The notes below the pieces were generated by a model. The model ran no database searches, was not told where the DNA came from, and worked only from the letters and a program-made list of their open reading frames with translations. The position numbers and the translations under genes are program-made. A stretch of DNA of 60,537 nucleotides from a virus. The stretch covers positions 1-60,537 of IMG/VR virus record IMGVR_UViG_3300022939_000021, one strand, 5' to 3'. Shown piece after piece: positions 32,752 to 41,032 of this stretch (position 1 is the first letter of the stretch; every line of letters begins with the position of its first letter).

Positions 32752-33888
32752 CTATTTTACAGATTCTGTACTTGCAGTAGACGAACTGTTATTTGTACCT
32801 GCGTTATTATTTAATTGTCCGGGTTGAGTTCCTGAAGGATTACCGGCTTCTGCTTTAGTACGTTTTGCTTGATCAAACTTGTCAGCACCTTTTTGATCTA
32901 AAGTTTGTCTTGCAGTATTAGTTAAACTTTGTTCAGTAATAGCAGTGACTTCTCTTTTGATGCCTTCTTTAGTTAAATTTTTAGCATTGTCAATAGTATT
33001 TTTTGCTTTAATAGCAGTACCAATAAAAGCAAAAGGATCAGCGAATGCAGAACCATCTGAGATACTACCAAAAACATCTAAGCCGCCAGCAAGTACTCCA
33101 TTAGCACCAAACAGTCCTCCACTACCTCCGCCCATTACACTTAATGGACTTGGTGTTCTATCATAATGCAGTGTTGCAAATCCTGTAGGATTATCTGTTG
33201 TAATTCTACCTGTTGCATATTTTACACCTTCATAGATCACAGTCATTTGATTTTCTGCAGGCTGTGAACTTCCAGCACTCATGCTTGGTGGATCCCAACT
33301 TTGTATCATTGGATTAATTAATGTAAATTCAAAAAATCTATGTCTACTTAATTGATAAATGCTTACACCTTCGTTTTGGAAAAAGTTTACATTTCTATCA
33401 CTGTTTAAACCAAACTTAACATATTGTTCTGAATTTTGATAAGGTGTTTGCTTATAAAGTTCCTGCCAATATAAACTGTCGTTGTAGTTTGCTTTAAAAT
33501 ACTGTTGCCAAAATGCACTTGTTAATCCGTCATTATCATCATGAAAGTTAATTGTGACTGGTGCATATGTGACTGCTGTTTGATAATTTGTTTTTTTACC
33601 GTATTGATTTTTTGTATCTGTTTGTACCTGTATTCCCGGAAGTTTTACATCTTTAACTAGCATACCACATTCAATTTGTGGACTTGCTTTATTAAAAATA
33701 CCGTCAGGTGATCTTAGTGCCGCATTTTGTATATTAAATGTGACATGATATAAAAATTGTACTTTTGGTGCAAGACGCATATAGTCGTCAGTGAACAAAC
33801 GAGCCGCGTGTTGATAATCACGCATATCGCCTTCACTACCAAAAATACCTCCGAAAACATTTCCTAAAAATTTTGTTAACTTGGCCAT
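32752..33888 (-). CDS. baseplate tail-tube initiator-type protein (gp54/gp48-like)
   Basis: The 378-residue protein has a core that looks like the tail-tube fold shared by gp19, gp48 and gp54: QFLYHVTFNIQN near residue 45, VKLPGIQVQTDTKNQYGKKT near 85, VTINFHDDNDGLTSAFW near 115 and QMTVIYEGVKYATGR near 215. A Gly/Ser-rich linker and about 110 extra C-terminal residues follow. In T4, gp48 and gp54 cap the baseplate and start polymerisation of the gp19 tube. Whether it is gp48 or gp54 cannot be settled by eye. Late promoter with five-base spacing before ATG. Confidence 0.75.
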   Translation of the reverse strand: MAKLTKFLGNVFGGIFGSEGDMRDYQHAARLFTDDYMRLAPKVQFLYHVTFNIQNAALRSPDGIFNKASPQIECGMLVKDVKLPGIQVQTDTKNQYGKKTNYQTAVTYAPVTINFHDDNDGLTSAFWQQYFKANYNDSLYWQELYKQTPYQNSEQYVKFGLNSDRNVNFFQNEGVSIYQLSRHRFFEFTLINPMIQSWDPPSMSAGSSQPAENQMTVIYEGVKYATGRITTDNPTGFATLHYDRTPSPLSVMGGGSGGLFGANGVLAGGLDVFGSISDGSAFADPFAFIGTAIKAKNTIDNAKNLTKEGIKREVTAITEQSLTNTARQTLDQKGADKFDQAKRTKAEAGNPSGTQPGQLNNNAGTNNSSSTASTESVK

Positions 33889-33901
33889 ACTATTATTTAG
33901 T
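33889..33901 (-). promoter_or_regulatory. late promoter five bases before ATG
   Basis: ACTAAATA (33901-33894), ATAGT, ATG at 33888. It begins just after the terminator that ends the gp19 message. Confidence 0.6.
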
Positions 33902-33903
33902 CG

Positions 33904-33939
33904 TAAAAAAAGGCCGGCGATTTTTACGTCACCGACCTT
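33904..33939 (-). terminator. rho-independent terminator after gp19
   Basis: On the minus strand AAGGTCGGTGA (33939-33929), an 8-base loop and TCGCCGGCCTT (33920-33910) form an 11-bp stem with two G-U pairs, followed by a run of seven T. It lies between the gp19 stop and the late promoter of the gp54-type gene. Confidence 0.8.
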
Positions 33940-33957
33940 AAATTTTAATTATAGTTA

Positions 33958-34584
33958 TTAACCAGTTGCTAAAGTTCTAATTGTTCTGCCAATTGCGCCG
34001 CCTAAGCCGCTTGGTTGACCAGCACCATTAGTTTGGATAGCATTATCATACTGAATCTGTAGTTGAATATCAACTGGATTTGAATCACTGTATGCTAATT
34101 GGTTGTAGTTAATGTCTTGTACAAAGCAACCTACTAACTCGAAGGTTTCTAATACGCTAGGAGCATTCGCGCCATTACCACCATCAAGTATTTCGATTCT
34201 ACCTTTAAATTTGTAATCAACACCACTTGCCGCACTTGACTGTTCGAAGAAGTCGAACTGCTTCTGTAGTTGCTCACCACACAGTTTGTTAACTGAGTTG
34301 TTCACATCGTCACGTAGTGTAATTGTAATTGGTTGCCATGTATGTTTACCTGCGTAAAACACTTTTGAGTTGTATACGTCAATTGCAACAGACTCAAAGT
34401 TTACGTTAGGTCTTGTGACATCAATTACCTGCTTTGTTAATTCTACTGTTGGACTTCCAGCACCAAAGTTTTCAAGTGATACTCTAAAGCGATACTTTAG
34501 TTTTGGCATCAACAAGCCTTGTGTACTTGCTGATTGGTCACTTGCTAATGGAACTGTAAATCTACTTAAACTTGAAATTGCCAT
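33958..34584 (-). CDS. 19: tail tube protein gp19
   Basis: The 208-residue protein has the tail-tube barrel pattern: KYRFRVSLENFG near residue 30, VTRPNVNFESVAIDVYNSKV near 52, HTWQPITITLRDDVNNSV near 76 and a C-terminal VDIQLQIQYDNA near 167. It forms the inner tube inside the sheath. T4 gp19 is 163 residues, so this is larger at the ends. A GATAAATA late promoter and an AAAGGAG ribosome-binding site precede it, fitting high late expression; a terminator follows. Confidence 0.9.
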   Translation of the reverse strand: MAISSLSRFTVPLASDQSASTQGLLMPKLKYRFRVSLENFGAGSPTVELTKQVIDVTRPNVNFESVAIDVYNSKVFYAGKHTWQPITITLRDDVNNSVNKLCGEQLQKQFDFFEQSSAASGVDYKFKGRIEILDGGNGANAPSVLETFELVGCFVQDINYNQLAYSDSNPVDIQLQIQYDNAIQTNGAGQPSGLGGAIGRTIRTLATG

Positions 34585-34606
34585 TATCTTGCTCCTTTTA
34601 CAGTTT

Positions 34607-34614
34607 TATTTATC
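34607..34614 (-). promoter_or_regulatory. late promoter GATAAATA for gp19
   Basis: GATAAATA lies about 22 bases before the gp19 ATG, with ribosome-binding site AAAGGAG (34598-34592) in between. It is a late site with a normal leader, unlike the five-base modules. Confidence 0.65.
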
Positions 34615-34618
34615 TTCA

Positions 34619-37600
34619 TTATTGAGCCCCCAAAGTTGCAATTTCACCTGTGTTCTTAAGTCTTAGTGGAATGTAAATAAACTCCACAGCCTTAACTGGT
34701 TCAATCGCTACATCTAAGTATAACTCGTTTCTATCAATTCTTGATGGAGTGTTGTTTGTTTCATCACAAACAACTAAGAAGTCATACAGTGCTCTTTGAC
34801 CTACTAGTTCAAGTAATAAACTTTCAGCCGCTTGTTTGATCTCATCACGTGTAATTTTATCGTTTGGTTCAAACAAGAACGGTTTAGCAAGTAGATTTAA
34901 TTGACGTCTTAAATATGCAGTTAAACGTGCTACGTTAATTCTATCTAACGCACTTGCATTTCTCGCTCTAGTCACCTGACCAAAGTTAACAATACCACTT
35001 CCTGTGATAAACGTAATTGGATTCATTTTAGCACTTTGCATTGTATCTCTAACACCGTCGTTTAGTGATACTGGAGTAAACTCGCTTTCGCTGTTAATGT
35101 ATCCAACACTTGATGCATTGCTAATACCACCGCGTCTTGTTCCTGCTGGTGCAAACCATGGGAACGATACCTGATCGCTAAGTGCAATAGTACGTAGCAT
35201 CATGTGACTTGGTGGAACAACAATGTTGTTTCCATTTAGGTCTGTTGTGAATCCTGATGGATAAAATGTTGCCATATATTCATCGAATGTTAAGAACCCG
35301 TCTTCACCGTCTGCTAGTGCGTTTGCTGAGTTATTACCCCATGCTTGTAATTCTGTTGCACTTGCTTTCAATCTAAACGGAGTATCTGCTACTACAAAGC
35401 CTGTGATACCTCTGTCAATGTTTAGTGATACTAGATTGCTTGTTAACTCTGGATAACCAGGAGCCGATAGCAATGTGTATGCTCTAGTTTCTTCATCTCT
35501 AATATCGTCATTAGTATCAACAATAGACTTCATTGCCGCGACCACTGTCTTACGTTGTGCTTTTCTACCAAATAAGCCTGAACCATCTTCAGCAGTTGTG
35601 TTCCAGCCTACCCATCTATTAACTTTATAAGATGCCATTGACTCTTCAGATCCACCATTAAATGTTGAACCTGTACCTTCAAATCTCTTATTCTTACCAG
35701 AGTTTTCATTGATGTCAATGTGTGTAGTTCTAAAGATTTTAACGTTATTTCCAGAACGTCTTGTGTTCCATAGCAACATACCTCTTGGGTAAAGTGCTGG
35801 GTCTGGAGCATCAGGATCTAAGTAATCTGAAGTTAACATATCTGTAATGTCTGCTTTAGTATCACCTGTTGCACCTGTTTTACCAAAACGTGCATCTGCA
35901 AATAAAATACCATCTTCTGATGTTTGATCAGTTGTGTCAACTGCCACCCATTCTAGATTTAAGCCATCGTACTTGTAAATTTTCTGACCATATGTTTCAG
36001 TATCGCCTGTGTCAATCCAAAGATCACCGTTTACTAATGAAGTACCATCACTTTGTTGTGTTGGCTCAGTAGCACTAATGATTGGACCTTCAGGATCTGA
36101 TTCACTGTAAACATTAATGTAGCCTCTCCAAGTTGTTCCATTGTGTACCATAATGTCAACTTCATCTAAGTTTGTGTTGTACCATAATGTACCATCTTCT
36201 GGATCACTTGTTGGAGCACCAGCACTTGCTTCATATGATAATGGTTTCCAGTTAGAAATTACAAAATCATCTGAACTTTCAGAGCCAGCGTCGTAAACAT
36301 TATCTAGTGAAGAACTAACACCAATCTGTGCAAGTGGTGTACCGCTACCATCTTTTAGTCTAATTTCTCCGCCTAGTGTATGTGAAATTTTAGCCTTACC
36401 ATCTGCTGTCACAGTAGCAGTCACGTTAGTTAAACCTGCTGAACTAATTGCTTCAACAAATGAATCAATATCTGTTCCTGTGAAACTTACACCTGAACTT
36501 GTAAATGTGTCCGAGTTTGCAGTTGTTTCGCTAATTGTAAATGTTTTAGTACCTGCACCAATAGTTGGATTAGCAGTTCCTGTTGTTGCACTTGTAGGAC
36601 TAGGAACTAGTCTTCTGTACAATTTAAAGTCTGCTAAAGGTTTAGTATCTTCTGTTGTGTTCGCTAAAACAAAAACTGTTCCTGTTGGAATATTTTGACC
36701 ACCTTCTGAATCAAGTGCTTTAATTGCTTCTGCTCTTGTGTTATAGATTGGTGCTTCAACAGTTGAGAACAAACCAGTTCCTGAACTGTATAATTTAACT
36801 TTCCAACTTGCACCTACGTTAGGCTCAGTTGTTTTAATGTAAAGTGAACCTGTAGGTCTTAAACCACTGTATGAAGAACCTGCAATTTCAACTCTGTCAG
36901 TTGCTCTCCATAATGGAACTGAACTGTGTGCTGAAATTTGTACTTCAGGTGAGTGATAATAACCAGCATCAATACCTAAGTCAGTTAAAATTGTGCCTGA
37001 CCCCTCTTCAATTAAAATTGCACCGTCAGTTGTTGTACCGTCTGTGCTTGAAGTTCCGTCTGAGTAGATTTTAACTCTATCATTAGAATCAAGTTTAGCA
37101 CCAACACCTGGAATACTAGCATCATTAATTGCTTGTACAAATGTTGCTGGTGTTGCACCTGCATTGTTAACTTGTGTATTGTTAATAATAACGTTTGTGC
37201 TACCTAATGCACTTGGTGTTAGTGTAGCAGTAATTGTTGGCCAACTTGTTTTCCAAGTTGTTGAAGTCCAAGTTGTTGCAGTATCAAAACCAACAGCATC
37301 AAATGCTGATTCATCGTATGTTCCTGCTTGTACCCAAACATTGTCCTCATTTTTGTACCAAATTTTATTTTCTGTGTTCCATACAACAACAGCATAATCA
37401 CCAATAGCACCTACGCTACCTTTAATGCCTGTGTATGTTGCTCCGCTTACACCTGTTAGATCTGATGAAGAACTAATAACAGTTGGTGTTTTGTTAGCAA
37501 AAGTTTGTGTTGAACCATTCCACTGGAAAAGTCCGTATAATGTATCGTCTGTGTCAAACCAGTATGTACCGTCTGCTGGTGCACCTGCAGGAGCATCTGT

Positions 37601-37966
37601 ATCTCCTTCTAGTTGACCTAGGTCTACATCCGCTCTTACTACATACGCTCTGTTAGCCACTCCAAGATATGAATAAGCCGCTTGTAAACCATACTCGTTT
37701 AATTCATTTCCGTGTAGTGGGTTATTAGATGAGTCTGTGTAGAAAGTCGGATTACCAAAAGTTTCTGTCAACTCTCTTTGACTTGTAATTAGGTATACTT
37801 TGTTCTTGTTGGCCGCAGTAGTGCCTGCCGCAGTTCCTGTTCCTGTGCCAGATGGTTTGCTTTCAGCAGTTGCGACAACAATTAAAGGTGTTGTTGCACC
37901 GGCGGCAGGGGTATAGAAACTTTCGTCAATTACACTTACTTCAACGCCTGGTGATGATAGTGCCAT
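34619..37966 (-). CDS. 18: tail sheath protein gp18, enlarged
   Basis: The 1115-residue protein keeps the gp18 ends. The N-terminus is SSPGVEVSVIDESFYTPA. The C-terminal 400 residues include FADARFGKTG, LTAYLRRQLNLLAKPF, DKITRDEIKQAAESLLLELV and KAVEFIYIPLRLKN. T4 gp18 is 659 residues, so about 450 residues are inserted, mainly between residues 115 and 650, where short repeats of the type DGTLWYNT...NGTTW occur (131-155, 189-215 and twice near 600-700). Those insertions would sit on the outside of the contractile sheath. Late promoter CATAAATA and ribosome-binding site AAGGAG precede it. Confidence 0.93.
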   Translation of the reverse strand: MALSSPGVEVSVIDESFYTPAAGATTPLIVVATAESKPSGTGTGTAAGTTAANKNKVYLITSQRELTETFGNPTFYTDSSNNPLHGNELNEYGLQAAYSYLGVANRAYVVRADVDLGQLEGDTDAPAGAPADGTYWFDTDDTLYGLFQWNGSTQTFANKTPTVISSSSDLTGVSGATYTGIKGSVGAIGDYAVVVWNTENKIWYKNEDNVWVQAGTYDESAFDAVGFDTATTWTSTTWKTSWPTITATLTPSALGSTNVIINNTQVNNAGATPATFVQAINDASIPGVGAKLDSNDRVKIYSDGTSSTDGTTTDGAILIEEGSGTILTDLGIDAGYYHSPEVQISAHSSVPLWRATDRVEIAGSSYSGLRPTGSLYIKTTEPNVGASWKVKLYSSGTGLFSTVEAPIYNTRAEAIKALDSEGGQNIPTGTVFVLANTTEDTKPLADFKLYRRLVPSPTSATTGTANPTIGAGTKTFTISETTANSDTFTSSGVSFTGTDIDSFVEAISSAGLTNVTATVTADGKAKISHTLGGEIRLKDGSGTPLAQIGVSSSLDNVYDAGSESSDDFVISNWKPLSYEASAGAPTSDPEDGTLWYNTNLDEVDIMVHNGTTWRGYINVYSESDPEGPIISATEPTQQSDGTSLVNGDLWIDTGDTETYGQKIYKYDGLNLEWVAVDTTDQTSEDGILFADARFGKTGATGDTKADITDMLTSDYLDPDAPDPALYPRGMLLWNTRRSGNNVKIFRTTHIDINENSGKNKRFEGTGSTFNGGSEESMASYKVNRWVGWNTTAEDGSGLFGRKAQRKTVVAAMKSIVDTNDDIRDEETRAYTLLSAPGYPELTSNLVSLNIDRGITGFVVADTPFRLKASATELQAWGNNSANALADGEDGFLTFDEYMATFYPSGFTTDLNGNNIVVPPSHMMLRTIALSDQVSFPWFAPAGTRRGGISNASSVGYINSESEFTPVSLNDGVRDTMQSAKMNPITFITGSGIVNFGQVTRARNASALDRINVARLTAYLRRQLNLLAKPFLFEPNDKITRDEIKQAAESLLLELVGQRALYDFLVVCDETNNTPSRIDRNELYLDVAIEPVKAVEFIYIPLRLKNTGEIATLGAQ

Positions 37967-38006
37967 GTTCTATTCTCCTTGTATGGTTTAATTCTATATC
38001 TAAATG

Positions 38007-38014
38007 TATTTATG
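38007..38014 (-). promoter_or_regulatory. late promoter CATAAATA for gp18
   Basis: CATAAATA lies about 40 bases before the gp18 ATG with ribosome-binding site AAGGAG at 37980-37975. A normal leader of about 35 bases would result. Confidence 0.65.
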
Positions 38015-38070
38015 TATTTGTAGGAAAAAGTACGCTAATAATCACTATCAAAAGGGGTAAAAAAGGGCGT

Positions 38071-38083
38071 GTTAAATACAGTT
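38071..38083 (+). promoter_or_regulatory. late-like site five bases before ATG
   Basis: GTTAAATA (38071-38078), CAGTT, ATG at 38084, on the plus strand. Same spacing as the minus-strand modules but a weaker consensus. Confidence 0.45.
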
Positions 38084-38422
38084 ATGAGTAGACCTTTATG
38101 TAAACAATGCCGGAAACGTCCTGTTGCTATTAACTACTACAAGGGCAAAAAAGCATACTATAGAAGCAAGTGTGACCACTGTGCTAGTGGTAGGGCATCA
38201 GGTATACCACTTTGGAAACAAGCAGGGTATGAACAAAAAGAAAAATGTGATAAGTGCGGGTTTACTAGTAAGCACAAAGAACAGTTTAACGTGTATCATA
38301 TAGATGGAAACTTATCCAACTGTAGACACAGTAATTTAAAAACTATATGTGCTAATTGTCAAAGATTATTGCAAATGCAGGGTGCTATTTGGAAACAGGG
38401 AGACCTAACACCTGATTTCTAA
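38084..38422 (+). CDS. HNH-like zinc protein
   Basis: The 112-residue product has two Cys pairs (CKQCRK near residue 5 and CDHC near 31), a CDKC pair near 60 and the C-terminal block VYHIDGNLSNCRHSNLKTIC followed by NC, which is an HNH-nuclease-like beta-beta-alpha core (His-Asp-Gly-Asn, Asn, Cys-x2-Cys). It may be a homing-type nuclease or a structural relative. A GTG start 15 bases upstream is possible, but the ATG is five bases after a late-like site. It stands alone on the plus strand and its end overlaps the gp1 gene by 38 bases. Confidence 0.65.
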   Translation: MSRPLCKQCRKRPVAINYYKGKKAYYRSKCDHCASGRASGIPLWKQAGYEQKEKCDKCGFTSKHKEQFNVYHIDGNLSNCRHSNLKTICANCQRLLQMQGAIWKQGDLTPDF

Positions 38423-39047
38423 CTTTGTTATGTAGGTCTTCAAGATCACCGTCGTTTTCAATAACATCGTCAACTTTTTCGCCTACCCAAGCATATTCGC
38501 TAATATGTACATCTGGGTGATGTTCTCGCATCTTGTCAACCCATACCATATTTTTAGTAGTTTCTGACATCTTGTTTGCTTCGTTTTGCTTTAATGCATC
38601 TTCAAACCATTCAGGATCAGACCCACGTTTAACACGGAATACTTTACCACGCAAACGTTTGATCATTTTAATTTCGTTGGGAAAACGTACATCGCTAATA
38701 ACAGCATCTTGCTTCATTTGTAATAGTTTGCTTTCTAAACTAGCAATCCATATGTCGTCATGAAATCCTTTACGTAGAACATCTGTACCCCAGTATTGTA
38801 ATACCCAACGCGGAGTAAGTTTAGGCATATCTAGTTTTTCTGCCCACCATTCATCTACTTCTTCACGCCAAGCACGTGACTCTTCTGTATTACCTTCTAG
38901 TGCTTCGCGATCCCAGCCAAATACTGCTGAAACAGCATCTTTAAGAGTAGTAGCAAAACTAACACGTTTAAACCCCCCGTCGCTGACTAGTGTATCAGCA
39001 CAGGTATCTTTTCCAGACCCAATCAGGCCTACGAAACCAATAATCAT
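38385..39047 (-). CDS. 1: deoxynucleoside monophosphate kinase (gp1-like)
   Basis: The 220-residue protein has the P-loop GLIGSGKDT (residues 7-15) and the VSFATTLKDAVSAVFGWDRE segment, matching T4 gp1, which phosphorylates dTMP, dGMP and hydroxymethyl-dCMP. Length is near T4 gp1 (241). It has a nearly perfect sigma70 promoter upstream, so it should be an early gene. The 3' end overlaps the HNH-like gene on the other strand. Confidence 0.9.
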   Translation of the reverse strand: MIIGFVGLIGSGKDTCADTLVSDGGFKRVSFATTLKDAVSAVFGWDREALEGNTEESRAWREEVDEWWAEKLDMPKLTPRWVLQYWGTDVLRKGFHDDIWIASLESKLLQMKQDAVISDVRFPNEIKMIKRLRGKVFRVKRGSDPEWFEDALKQNEANKMSETTKNMVWVDKMREHHPDVHISEYAWVGEKVDDVIENDGDLEDLHNKVRNQVLGLPVSK

Positions 39048-39077
39048 AGTAAGTTTATGTATCCCATGTAAAAGTTT

Positions 39078-39106
39078 ATTATATGCTGTTAGAATGAAAA
39101 AGTCAA
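39078..39106 (-). promoter_or_regulatory. sigma70-type promoter for gp1
   Basis: On the minus strand TTGACT (39106-39101), a 17-bp spacer and TATAAT (39083-39078), about 30 bases before the gp1 ATG. Confidence 0.82.
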
Positions 39107-39112
39107 GTACTT

Positions 39113-39874
39113 TTAGCCAATTATGAACGATAATGGTGTAGAACCATCAACATAATTTGCCAAATCTTGCTCTAATTTTTCAATATCACCTTGTGCATCT
39201 GCTTTAAGGGCATCACCATTTAAACTAGTGCCGCCTTGAGGAGTTGCGATTGTTGCAAATTTACCACGTGCTTCACCAATCATATATTTGCAAGTTGCTA
39301 GAGTATAATCTTTTAACCATTGTCCTGCATAGGGATCACCTAGTAGAACAAAATCTGGTCTTTTATTATACACTGCTAACATCACAGACTCAGCACCCCG
39401 TGGTCTTTGCATAATTGTTAGTTTGTGGTTTACAGGATCAAATTTAAAGTTAATGAATGAGCCAAACATTTTACCTACAAGTTCTTGATAACCAGCAAAA
39501 GCAAAGTATGTTGCTAGTCCTCCCATTTGTGTTGAACTTAATAGATAGGTATTTGTGTATGCAAGGTTAAATGGTTCAAATACAGTACCACCTTGTCCGC
39601 CACCGCTTCTTGATCCAATACTTCTGCGGAATACTTCTTTTACACTTTGAATCTCATCAGGTAAAATATAGTCATTTGTATCTTCCTGAAGTTCTAAAAA
39701 TGCGTATGATTCTTCTACAGAATTCTCTGCTCTTTGTCTATATTTGCCTAATGCTTTTTCTAATGCAACTTCATAGTGATCAACGTCAAGTTCAACATCA
39801 ATCATGCCATCACCTAGCATTTTGCCAACATAGTTAAAAAGTTTTGCTTTTGCGGTATCTAATTGTGTGCTCAT
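39113..39874 (-). CDS. 13: neck protein gp13
   Basis: The 253-residue protein fits the gp13 neck family of marine T4-like phages: ELDVDHYEVALEKALGKYRQ near residue 28, SYAFLELQEDTNDYILPDEI near 55, LAYTNTYLLSSTQMGG near 105 and WLKDYTLATCKYMIGEARGK near 186. T4 gp13 (309) joins gp14 to close the packaged head. The late promoter module (AATAAATA, five bases, ATG) precedes it, and the gene is divergent from gp14. Confidence 0.85.
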   Translation of the reverse strand: MSTQLDTAKAKLFNYVGKMLGDGMIDVELDVDHYEVALEKALGKYRQRAENSVEESYAFLELQEDTNDYILPDEIQSVKEVFRRSIGSRSGGGQGGTVFEPFNLAYTNTYLLSSTQMGGLATYFAFAGYQELVGKMFGSFINFKFDPVNHKLTIMQRPRGAESVMLAVYNKRPDFVLLGDPYAGQWLKDYTLATCKYMIGEARGKFATIATPQGGTSLNGDALKADAQGDIEKLEQDLANYVDGSTPLSFIIG

Positions 39875-39887
39875 GTAATTATTTATT
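39875..39887 (-). promoter_or_regulatory. late promoter five bases before gp13 ATG
   Basis: AATAAATA (39887-39880), ATTAC, ATG at 39874. Confidence 0.65.
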
Positions 39888-39900
39888 CGATCGCACTTCC

Positions 39901-39908
39901 AATAAATA
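39901..39908 (+). promoter_or_regulatory. late promoter for gp14 operon
   Basis: AATAAATA on the plus strand eight bases before the gp14 ATG at 39917. It is divergent to the gp13 site; the two are 13 bases apart. Confidence 0.6.
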
Positions 39909-39916
39909 CATTTGTT

Positions 39917-41032
39917 ATGCCAAGATTGAGTTTATACAAACCAGAGAAATCCGCTGACTATCGCTTTATAGATAAGAACATATATGAAGCATTTCAGATC
40001 GGCGGTACAGACATATTTGTACACAAATACGAAGGCCCTGTTGAGCCAGGCGTAGGTACACCTGCAGAACCAAAAGGTGTTAGTGATATACCTGAAACAA
40101 AAATACAAGATTTGCTATTTTTAGAAAATAGAGATAGAAAATATTCCGACGATGTATATACACTTCGTGGAATTTACAATGTGCAAGATTTAGACTTTGA
40201 TTTATCACAGTTTGGTTTATTTTTACAAAACGATACTGTGTTTATTACATTTCACTTAAACAAGAGTGTTGAAGCAATTGGTAGAAAACTAATGAGTGGC
40301 GATGTTTTAGAATTGCCTCACTTAGTAGATGATTACGCATTAAACGATTTTCAAGTATCACTAAAACGCTTTTATGTTATTGAAGATATAAGTCGTCCAA
40401 GTGAAGGATTTTCACAAACTTGGTATCCACATTTATTACGTGCAAAATGTAAACCTATTATGGATAGTCAAGAATTTAAAGATATTTTTGACAAAGAATC
40501 AGGTGAAGAAGGTAAGACATTACGTGATGTGCTTTCAACATACGAAAAAGAAATGCAAATCAACGAACAAGTTATTGCACAAGCAGAAGCAGACGCACCA
40601 AAAACAGGATACGATACAGAAGAATTTTTTGTTGTTCCAACTGATGATGCAGGTGATGTAAATATTAAAGATGACGGAGTAAACACTCCTACACTACAAA
40701 CACCGGGCGGAAATTATTATATTGCATATGGTGGCGGCGATGGTTTACCTGCTAATGGTTCACCATATACATTTGGTACTTCATATCCAAATAGTCCTGC
40801 TAAAGGTGCATACCATTTAAGAACAGATTACTATCCTAATAGACTGTTTAGATATGATGGCAATCATTGGATTAAAGTTGAAGATGGAGCAAGAATGAGC
40901 CTTACAAATACAGTTCAAAACAGTTATGTCACTGACTTTGTTAATGAAGATGCAACTAGAACTGAAGATGGACAAACAAAAAATGTACGTACTGCATTAA
41001 GTGAAGCACTTAAACCGGAGGCAGATAATTAA
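39917..41032 (+). CDS. 14: neck protein gp14
   Basis: The 371-residue protein begins MPRLSLYKPEKS at the ATG at 39917, which follows the late promoter; an earlier in-frame ATG at 39863 lies upstream of the promoter and was rejected. Conserved parts are QIGGTDIFVHKYEGP near residue 28, IQDLLFLENRDRKYSDDVY near 61 and FDLSQFGLFLQNDTVFITF near 88. T4 gp14 is 256 residues; the extra 100 C-terminal residues contain a KGAYHLRTDYYPNRLF then DGNHWIK module, like those in gp18. The end overlaps the next gene as TAATG. Confidence 0.85.
   Translation: MPRLSLYKPEKSADYRFIDKNIYEAFQIGGTDIFVHKYEGPVEPGVGTPAEPKGVSDIPETKIQDLLFLENRDRKYSDDVYTLRGIYNVQDLDFDLSQFGLFLQNDTVFITFHLNKSVEAIGRKLMSGDVLELPHLVDDYALNDFQVSLKRFYVIEDISRPSEGFSQTWYPHLLRAKCKPIMDSQEFKDIFDKESGEEGKTLRDVLSTYEKEMQINEQVIAQAEADAPKTGYDTEEFFVVPTDDAGDVNIKDDGVNTPTLQTPGGNYYIAYGGGDGLPANGSPYTFGTSYPNSPAKGAYHLRTDYYPNRLFRYDGNHWIKVEDGARMSLTNTVQNSYVTDFVNEDATRTEDGQTKNVRTALSEALKPEADN

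Noticed and set aside
38069-38083. GTG start of the HNH-like gene
   Set aside because: The ATG at 38084 is five bases after a late-like site and begins directly before the first Cys pair; the GTG offers nothing better.
39863-39916. In-frame ATG at 39863 as start of gp14
   Set aside because: It overlaps the start region of the divergent gp13 and is upstream of the late promoter; the conserved MPRLS start is at 39917.
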